This document shows, piece by piece, positions 58,957 through 64,000 of a stretch of DNA of 64,000 bases. The translations under genes were made by a program, and so were the position numbers. Below the pieces are notes generated by a model. The model did no database searches and was not told the origin of the DNA. It was given only the letters and a program-made list of their open reading frames with translations. Source of the stretch: Salinimicrobium catena (GTDB lineage Bacteria > Bacteroidota > Bacteroidia > Flavobacteriales > Flavobacteriaceae); assembly GCF_900102915.1 (NCBI RefSeq), contig NZ_FNGG01000009.1, positions 17,071 through 81,070 on the forward strand. The letters run 5' to 3'. The first letter of the stretch is position 1; each line of letters starts with the position of its first letter.

Positions 58957-61578
58957 TTAAACTTTCGCCTGACTTTTATTGCCCAGCATTCTCTTGATCT
59001 CGTTAAGCTTCATCAAAGCTTCTACCGGAGTTAAGGTGTCGATGTCCAGGTGCAGGATCTCCTCCCTGAGGTCTTCCAAAATGGGATCATCGAGGTTGAA
59101 GAAACTCAGCTGCATCTCCTCTTCGGCCGACTTCTTCAAAATGCTGCCGTTCTCCTGCATGCCGTGCAACTTTTCCAGCTTCTTCAGGATCTTGTTTGCC
59201 CTGTGCAGCACCTGCTGGGGCATCCCGGCCATCCTGGCCACATGTATCCCAAAACTGTGCTCGCTGCCACCCGGCACCAGCTTCCGAAGAAATAAGACAT
59301 TATCCTTCAGCTCCTTCACCGAAACATTGTAATTCTTGATACGGTTGAAAGTCTCCCCCATGTCATTCAGCTCGTGGTAATGGGTAGCGAACAGGGTCTT
59401 TACTTTAGCCGGATGTTCGTGCAGGTATTCGGTGATGGCCCAGGCGATGGAGATCCCGTCATAGGTACTGGTGCCCCGGCCTATCTCGTCCAGCAGCACC
59501 AGGCTCCTTTCCGAAAGGTTGTTCAGGATGCTGGCCGTCTCGTTCATCTCGACCATGAAAGTGGATTCGCCCATTGAGATATTGTCGCTGGCACCCACCC
59601 GGGTAAAGATCTTGTCTACCAGCCCTACTTTCACCTCTTCTGCGGGCACGAAACTTCCCATCTGGGCCATCAGCACGATCAGGGCGGTCTGTCTTAAAAT
59701 AGCCGACTTACCACTCATGTTAGGTCCGGTGATCATAATGATCTGCTGCTCCTCCCTGTCCAGGAAGACGTCGTTGGCCACATAGGTCTCAGCCAGCGGC
59801 AGCTGCTTCTCGATCACCGGGTGGCGCCCATTGTGGATGTCCAGTTCATGGGAATCATCGATCTGCGGCCTGCAGTAATTTTCGGCCATGGCCTGCCGGG
59901 CGAAAGAGCACAGGCAGTCCAGCTGGCCAATGAGGTTCGCGTTCTGCTGCACCGGCTGAATATAATCGCCTATCCAGATGATGAGTTTCTGAAAGATCTC
60001 CTGTTCCAGCTGCATGATCTTCTCTTCGGCGCCAAGGATCTTGGCTTCATATTCCTTGAGTTCCTGGGTAATGTACCTTTCGGCGTTCACCAGGGTCTGT
60101 TTGCGTATCCAGCTTTCCGGCACCTTGTCCTTGTGCGAGTTGCGCACCTCTATATAATAGCCGAACACGTTGTTGCTGGCGATCTTCAGGGAAGTGATGC
60201 CCGTCTCCTCGATCTCCCGCTGCAGCATATTGTCGAGGTAATCCTTACCCGAAAAGGCTAGTTTTCTCAGTTCGTCCAGTTCTTCGGAAAACCCGTCGGC
60301 AATGCTTTTCCCCTTCAGGATGTTCACCGGCGCGTCCTCGAACAGGGTCTCCTTGATCTTGCTCCTCAGCAGGTCGCAGCTTTGCAGGTTCTCTCCCAGC
60401 ACTTTCAGGGCTTCATCCTCAGAATTTGCCGCCAGGGCCTTGACCGGCACCACCGCTTCCAAAGAATTCTTCAGCTGAATGACCTCCCGTGGATTCACCT
60501 TGCCCGTGGCCACTTTGGAAATAAGTCTTTCCAGGTCACTGATCTGCTTGATATGCTGCCGGATCTTCTCCAGGACCTCGGGATGGGCAATAAGGTATTC
60601 CACCACCTGGTGACGTTTCCTGATCTTCTCGGCATTCTTTAATGGCAATGCCAGCCAGCGCTTCAGCATTCTTCCCCCCATGGGAGAGATGGTCTTATCG
60701 ATCACATCGAGCAGGGTCACCGCGTGCTGGGCGGTGGAATGGTACAATTCCAGGTTGCGGATGGTAAACCGGTCCATCCATACATATTCCTCCTCGGCTA
60801 TACGGGTGATCCCGGTAATATGCTGCAGCTTATGGTGCTGGGTCTCCCCGAGATAATACAATACCGCACCCGCCGCGATCACCCCTTCTTCCAGCTGCTC
60901 CACCCCAAAGCCTTTCAAAGACTTGGTGTTGAAGTGCGCGTTCAGGGTCTCGTAGGCGTAATCCTGCTTAAAGGTCCAGTCTTCCAGGTAGAAAGTATGG
61001 TGGTCTTCGCCAAAGGCCTTCAGGAAATCCTTCTTTTTGTTCTTGGCCACCAGCACTTCGCTGGGGCTGAAATTCTGAAGCAGCTTGTCAATATATTCAG
61101 AGCTGCCCTGTGCGGTCAAAAATTCCCCTGTAGAGACATCGAGGAAGGAGACCCCCATTTCCCTTTTTCCGAAGTGAACCGCGCAGAGAAAATTATTCGA
61201 CTTGCTTTGCAGCACCTCATCGTTCATGGACACCCCCGGAGTCACAAGCTCGGTCACCCCCCGCTTCACGATAGATTTGGTCATCTTGGGGTCTTCCAGC
61301 TGATCGCAGATGGCCACCCGCTCGCCGGCCTTGACCAGCTTGGGCAGGTAAGTATTGAGGGAGTGGTGCGGAAAACCGGCCAGTTCTGTACGCTCGCTGC
61401 CGTTGTTACGGTTAGTGAGCACGATGTTGAGGATGCGCGCGGCCTTTACCGCGTCTTCCCCAAAGGTTTCGTAAAAATCGCCCACCCTGAAAAGCAACAT
61501 GGCATCAGGATATTTCTTCTTGATGGTATTGTACTGCTGCATTAAAGGGGTGACTTTCTTACTCGATTTTGCTGACAC
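58957..61578 (-). CDS. mutS: DNA mismatch repair protein MutS
   Basis: 873 residues. N-terminal mismatch-recognition motif [10 protein letters not shown] contains the Phe-x-Glu that wedges into mispairs. ATPase: Walker [39 protein letters not shown], Walker [17 protein letters not shown] and [11 protein letters not shown]. The C-terminal part carries the helix-turn-helix dimer region. It recognises mismatches and recruits MutL. It is convergent with nothing and transcribed toward the tRNA genes. Confidence 0.97.
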   Translation of the reverse strand: MSAKSSKKVTPLMQQYNTIKKKYPDAMLLFRVGDFYETFGEDAVKAARILNIVLTNRNNGSERTELAGFPHHSLNTYLPKLVKAGERVAICDQLEDPKMTKSIVKRGVTELVTPGVSMNDEVLQSKSNNFLCAVHFGKREMGVSFLDVSTGEFLTAQGSSEYIDKLLQNFSPSEVLVAKNKKKDFLKAFGEDHHTFYLEDWTFKQDYAYETLNAHFNTKSLKGFGVEQLEEGVIAAGAVLYYLGETQHHKLQHITGITRIAEEEYVWMDRFTIRNLELYHSTAQHAVTLLDVIDKTISPMGGRMLKRWLALPLKNAEKIRKRHQVVEYLIAHPEVLEKIRQHIKQISDLERLISKVATGKVNPREVIQLKNSLEAVVPVKALAANSEDEALKVLGENLQSCDLLRSKIKETLFEDAPVNILKGKSIADGFSEELDELRKLAFSGKDYLDNMLQREIEETGITSLKIASNNVFGYYIEVRNSHKDKVPESWIRKQTLVNAERYITQELKEYEAKILGAEEKIMQLEQEIFQKLIIWIGDYIQPVQQNANLIGQLDCLCSFARQAMAENYCRPQIDDSHELDIHNGRHPVIEKQLPLAETYVANDVFLDREEQQIIMITGPNMSGKSAILRQTALIVLMAQMGSFVPAEEVKVGLVDKIFTRVGASDNISMGESTFMVEMNETASILNNLSERSLVLLDEIGRGTSTYDGISIAWAITEYLHEHPAKVKTLFATHYHELNDMGETFNRIKNYNVSVKELKDNVLFLRKLVPGGSEHSFGIHVARMAGMPQQVLHRANKILKKLEKLHGMQENGSILKKSAEEEMQLSFFNLDDPILEDLREEILHLDIDTLTPVEALMKLNEIKRMLGNKSQAKV

Positions 61579-61703
61579 TTTTTCTGAATTTTGGTGAGGG
61601 CTAAAATACTTATTCCGCTATGTTATTTAAAATTTAAGTTCAGGAGTTTATCCCAGATTTATCCACAGCAAAGGCCCGGCTGAAATTTGTGGAACATCAT
61701 AAT

Positions 61704-62432
61704 TCAATCCCTGATCTCCAGGCCCACAATTTTGATCAGCGTGTCATAATCCTGCCTTTTCTGCCGGTAAAGATCATTCAGGTCTTGAGAAGTGTTATAC
61801 ATCCTCACCAGCTTGTTTCGCAAAACAACATCTTCCAAAAATGCCTTCCGCATTTCGGTGGTATATGGAGTGTTATTTTTCAGGATACGAGTGAGGTCGA
61901 GGTATTGCTCGTTCACTTTATAGAAATCGGTGTAGCTGTCCTTGAACAGGATCTCATACTGCCTGATCATTTCCAGGTTGGTCTCCCACAGGGCGATCTC
62001 AGACCTTAATTGATCATTCCTGATAAGCGCCAGCTGGCCGGAACCCACCAGGTCTTTTATTACTCCTTCACTGGGCATGAACACGGTGAATCCAAACCCG
62101 CTCAGGGTGAGGTCTGCAAATGTAGTATCGGCAACAGGCCTGGGGTTCACAATAAAGCGAATAAGCGAATCGGCCTTTCTCGATACCCTCGCGGTTTTCT
62201 GTATCACCCGGCCCAGCTCTTGCTGCGTGAGCTGCAGATCCCGGTGGAACTCCTTCAGATAGATCTGCTCCCTTTCAAAAGCCTTTCTCCTCTCATTGGC
62301 ATTATTGATCTGCAAGGCAATAAGTATCCCGGCCACCAGCAGCACTAATTCGCCAATGGCATACAACAGGTATTTGCGAAAGCGGTTTTTACCCAACAGC
62401 TTTCGCCTGATCTTTCTGAAGAAATTGACCAT
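61704..62432 (-). CDS. DUF6090 family membrane-anchored protein
   Basis: 242 residues, matching DUF6090: MVNFFRKIRRKLLGKNRFR, then one membrane helix (YLLYAIGELVLLVAGILIAL), QINNANERRKAFEREQIYL and an external helical domain (ILFKDSYTDFYKVNEQYLDL). Common in Flavobacteriia with unknown function. Confidence 0.85.
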   Translation of the reverse strand: MVNFFRKIRRKLLGKNRFRKYLLYAIGELVLLVAGILIALQINNANERRKAFEREQIYLKEFHRDLQLTQQELGRVIQKTARVSRKADSLIRFIVNPRPVADTTFADLTLSGFGFTVFMPSEGVIKDLVGSGQLALIRNDQLRSEIALWETNLEMIRQYEILFKDSYTDFYKVNEQYLDLTRILKNNTPYTTEMRKAFLEDVVLRNKLVRMYNTSQDLNDLYRQKRQDYDTLIKIVGLEIRD

Positions 62433-62465
62433 TTTGCATCAGTATCATGATGTTAGCTACACCTT

Positions 62466-62801
62466 TCAATAAAGCATATTGTTCAATATTTTTTCCAGGT
62501 TCTGCTCCATGGGGCGGTATTTCTCATCTGCAAAAAAGATCGCGTTCATCTCTTTTCGCAGCCTTTCCAGTTCCCTGTGCGAATATTGATGATTGGCGAT
62601 GTTCTCACGTATCTTCTCCAGGCAATTCTCCTGCGTTTCTTCGGAAAAATCCCGGTAAACCTTGTCAAACACGTCTTGATCTACCTTTGATTTGATGAGA
62701 TCGATCTCCGCTTCCCGCTCTACCTTATCGGCATTGGCACACAAGAGCAAAATGTAGATCTCCAGTTCGGTTTTGGTCCATTGGGTTCTGCCATTTTTCA
62801 T
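62466..62801 (-). CDS. Small TerB-like helical protein
   Basis: 111 residues, all-helical: WTKTELEIYILLLCANADKV, EREAEIDLIKSKVDQDVFDK and MNAIFFADEKYRPMEQNLEK. The pattern of acidic pairs in the first helices (ANADKVEREAE) is like the TerB/tellurite-resistance domain. No enzyme motif. It lies 33 bp before the DUF6090 gene on the same strand and likely shares its transcript. Confidence 0.6.
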   Translation of the reverse strand: MKNGRTQWTKTELEIYILLLCANADKVEREAEIDLIKSKVDQDVFDKVYRDFSEETQENCLEKIRENIANHQYSHRELERLRKEMNAIFFADEKYRPMEQNLEKILNNMLY

Positions 62802-62989
62802 ATTGATCCATTTTAAATTTAAACTGAAAATATCCGGGCCGCAGTTAACATGGCCGGAAAAATTAAAGGGGGATCGGAATAAGTCAGGGGGAATACACTC
62901 ACCAATATACTCATTTTTACCGAGTTAACCCAATAACAAAACTATATTAAGCACCGATCGGCTCTATTTAAAAACGTGCCAAAAATCCC

Positions 62990-62997
62990 TATTTTTG
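62990..62997 (+). promoter_or_regulatory. -7 box giving a leaderless trmH-like mRNA
   Basis: TATTTTTG, exact, 5 bases before the ATG at 63003, with TTTA 19 bp upstream as a partial -33 box. Confidence 0.6.
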
Positions 62998-63002
62998 CCG
63001 CT

Positions 63003-63545
63003 ATGGAAAACCGAAAGCTCAAGAACAGCGAACTCATCCGTAAAAGCCCTGAAGAATTCAAGGCCGCCGAAAAGACTCCGGTGATCGTCGTTTTAGATAA
63101 CGTGCGAAGCCTGAACAACATCGGCTCTATTTTTCGCACAGCCGACGCCTTCCTCATCGAGAAGATCTGGTTGTGCGGAATTACCGCCACTCCCCCACAT
63201 AAGGACATCCAAAAGACCGCTTTGGGAGCCACAGAGACGGTAGCCTGGGAACATGCCGAAGATGTGGTGCAAGTGGTAAGAGACCTGCAGGCAGAAGGAA
63301 TAAAGGTCTACGCGGTAGAACAGGCCGAAAATGCCGTTATGCTCAACGACTTCCATCCCGAAAAAGGGGAAAAATACGCTCTTGTTTTTGGCAATGAGGT
63401 AAAAGGGGTGAAGCAAAAAGTGGTTTCAGCAAGCGATGGCGTGCTCGAGATCCCGCAGCTGGGCAGCAAGCATTCCCTGAATATCTCGGTAAGCGCAGGG
63501 GTGGTGCTGTGGGACGTATTCAGTAAAATGAAATTTGGAAGCTAG
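63003..63545 (+). CDS. TrmH/SpoU family RNA 2'-O-methyltransferase
   Basis: 180 residues from the ATG at 63003, since nine codons upstream overlap the promoter box. SPOUT motifs: NVRSLNNIGSIFRTADAF (motif 1), LVFGNEVKGVKQKVVSASD (motif 2) and LEIPQLGSKHSLNISVSAGV (motif 3 with the SAM knot). It methylates ribose in tRNA or rRNA; TrmH, TrmL or RlmB-like specificity cannot be decided. Confidence 0.9.
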   Translation: MENRKLKNSELIRKSPEEFKAAEKTPVIVVLDNVRSLNNIGSIFRTADAFLIEKIWLCGITATPPHKDIQKTALGATETVAWEHAEDVVQVVRDLQAEGIKVYAVEQAENAVMLNDFHPEKGEKYALVFGNEVKGVKQKVVSASDGVLEIPQLGSKHSLNISVSAGVVLWDVFSKMKFGS

Positions 63546-63612
63546 AGGGTAGAAGCTGGAAACTGGAAGTTAGAAGCTGGAAGCTGGAAGTTGGAAGCTG
63601 GAATTGGAACAA
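63545..63612. repeat. GGAAGCTGGAAGTT microrepeat tract
   Basis: Several imperfect copies of a 7-bp unit (GAAGCTG / GAAGTTA / GAAGCTG) follow the methyltransferase gene. Comparable tracts occur in many flavobacterial intergenic regions, including 454-480 here. Confidence 0.6.
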
Positions 63613-63642
63613 ACCCGCAACGCGCAAGCCGTAACCCGCAAC

Positions 63643-64000
63643 TGACTAAGACTGAAATAGGTTGCCCTTTTTCTCAAACTTTTCAACTATGAAAAATGGC
63701 ACAGTAAGAAGAACTTTTAGTCAAGAAGTAAAATTAGATTTAGTAAGGAAGATTGAACAAGGAGATCTTCGAGTACTCGATGTAGTTGGGACTTACGGAG
63801 TAAGTAAAACAGCGGTTTACAAGTGGCTCAGAAAATATTCCGATCTTTATAAAAAAGAAACGCGAGTCGTAGTGGAGCACAAGAGTATAAGTAAGAAAAA
63901 CCGGGAACTTCAAGACCATATTAAGAAGCTTGAACAAGCCCTCGGCCAAAAACAGATGCGGATTGATTACCTGGAAAAGATAGTAGAGTTTGCTTCAGAA
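63643..64000 (+). mobile_element. IS3-family insertion sequence, left part
   Basis: Begins, probably at TGACTAAG (63643), after the microrepeat tract, and is cut by the window end. The TG end fits IS3-type termini but the partner repeat is outside the window, so the exact border is uncertain. Confidence 0.6.
63689..64000 (+). CDS. IS3-family transposase OrfA, 3' truncated by the window
   Basis: 104 residues visible. HTH_Tnp-type DNA-binding part: RRTFSQEVKLDLVRKIEQGD, then VGTYGVSKTAVYKWLRKYSD, followed by a leucine-zipper-like coiled coil (LQDHIKKLEQALGQKQMRID, YLEKIVEFASE) typical of OrfA. OrfB with the DDE domain should follow beyond the window with a programmed frameshift. Confidence 0.85.
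   Translation, partial: MKNGTVRRTFSQEVKLDLVRKIEQGDLRVLDVVGTYGVSKTAVYKWLRKYSDLYKKETRVVVEHKSISKKNRELQDHIKKLEQALGQKQMRIDYLEKIVEFASE

Noticed and set aside
60724..61545. Long plus-strand open frame (273 codons) inside mutS
   Set aside because: It is fully antisense to well conserved mutS; its residue content mirrors the complementary codons and it has no family motif.

Overview
The window looks like a chromosome segment of a marine-type flavobacterium (Bacteroidota, Flavobacteriaceae). The evidence is the gene set (2TM-domain protein, DUF6090, TonB-C paralogs, PorT-like barrels, K+-dependent membrane pyrophosphatase), the many exact TAnnTTTG -7 promoter boxes, sometimes with TTTG 18-19 bp upstream, and the lack of strong Shine-Dalgarno sequences. 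I place it near Gramella/Salegentibacter from overall protein character only; no search was run.

Left core (1-38627): a 5'-truncated fatty acid hydroxylase; an App1-type phosphatase; membrane and soluble pyrophosphatases; pyruvate dehydrogenase E1 beta; the ETF beta/alpha pair; a DUF151 nuclease-like protein with a nucleoside transporter; thymidylate synthase; two secreted TonB-C proteins; ergothioneine genes egtB-egtD-DUF427; asnA behind a striking asparagine-rich tandem attenuator; 2TM protein-folA-fructosamine kinase; fabD; a DegT aminotransferase; KDO transferase; small acidic lipoproteins and two beta-barrel proteins; a periplasmic glycerophosphodiesterase; a six-PAS histidine kinase with its receiver; a DUF4932 metalloprotease-like lipoprotein; an SRAP protein; a second kinase; a DUF1206 protein; a methyltransferase; and a YwqK-like lipoprotein.

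Integrated island (38628-58522, excised size about 19.9 kb): it sits at the 3' end of tRNA-Leu(UAA) and is bounded by a 21-bp direct repeat. At the left end are GCGGGGA arm-type repeats at exact 11-bp spacing, a tyrosine recombinase, an unknown protein, an excisionase-like HTH protein and a primase-helicase whose zinc-finger ligands are all lost. Then come a likely replication origin, a strange array of CCGTTGAA motifs and a second SRAP gene. From 58281 leftwards runs a long minus-strand defence cluster: hsdR, a phosphoribosyltransferase, hsdM, hsdS, an unknown helical protein, a newly noticed 47-residue basic membrane-type peptide, a UDG-fold-like protein, a SIR2-family protein, and a three-gene set of GHKL ATPase, DUF4325 STAS-like protein and two-TM membrane protein. 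The last six have no established role that I recognise and are the best candidates for an undescribed defence or signalling system.

Right core (58503-64000): tRNA-Leu, tRNA-Gly, a broken tRNA-Gly copy, mutS, a DUF6090 protein, a small TerB-like helical protein, a TrmH/SpoU RNA methyltransferase on a nearly leaderless transcript, and the start of an IS3-family element cut by the window end.

Noncoding findings worth following: the two-stage asnA attenuator with a visible antiterminator; the phased integrase arm sites; the CCGTTGAA array next to SRAP2; a mobile palindrome translated as HPELVSGS inside hsdS; and two promoters placed so close to the start codon that the mRNAs should be leaderless.
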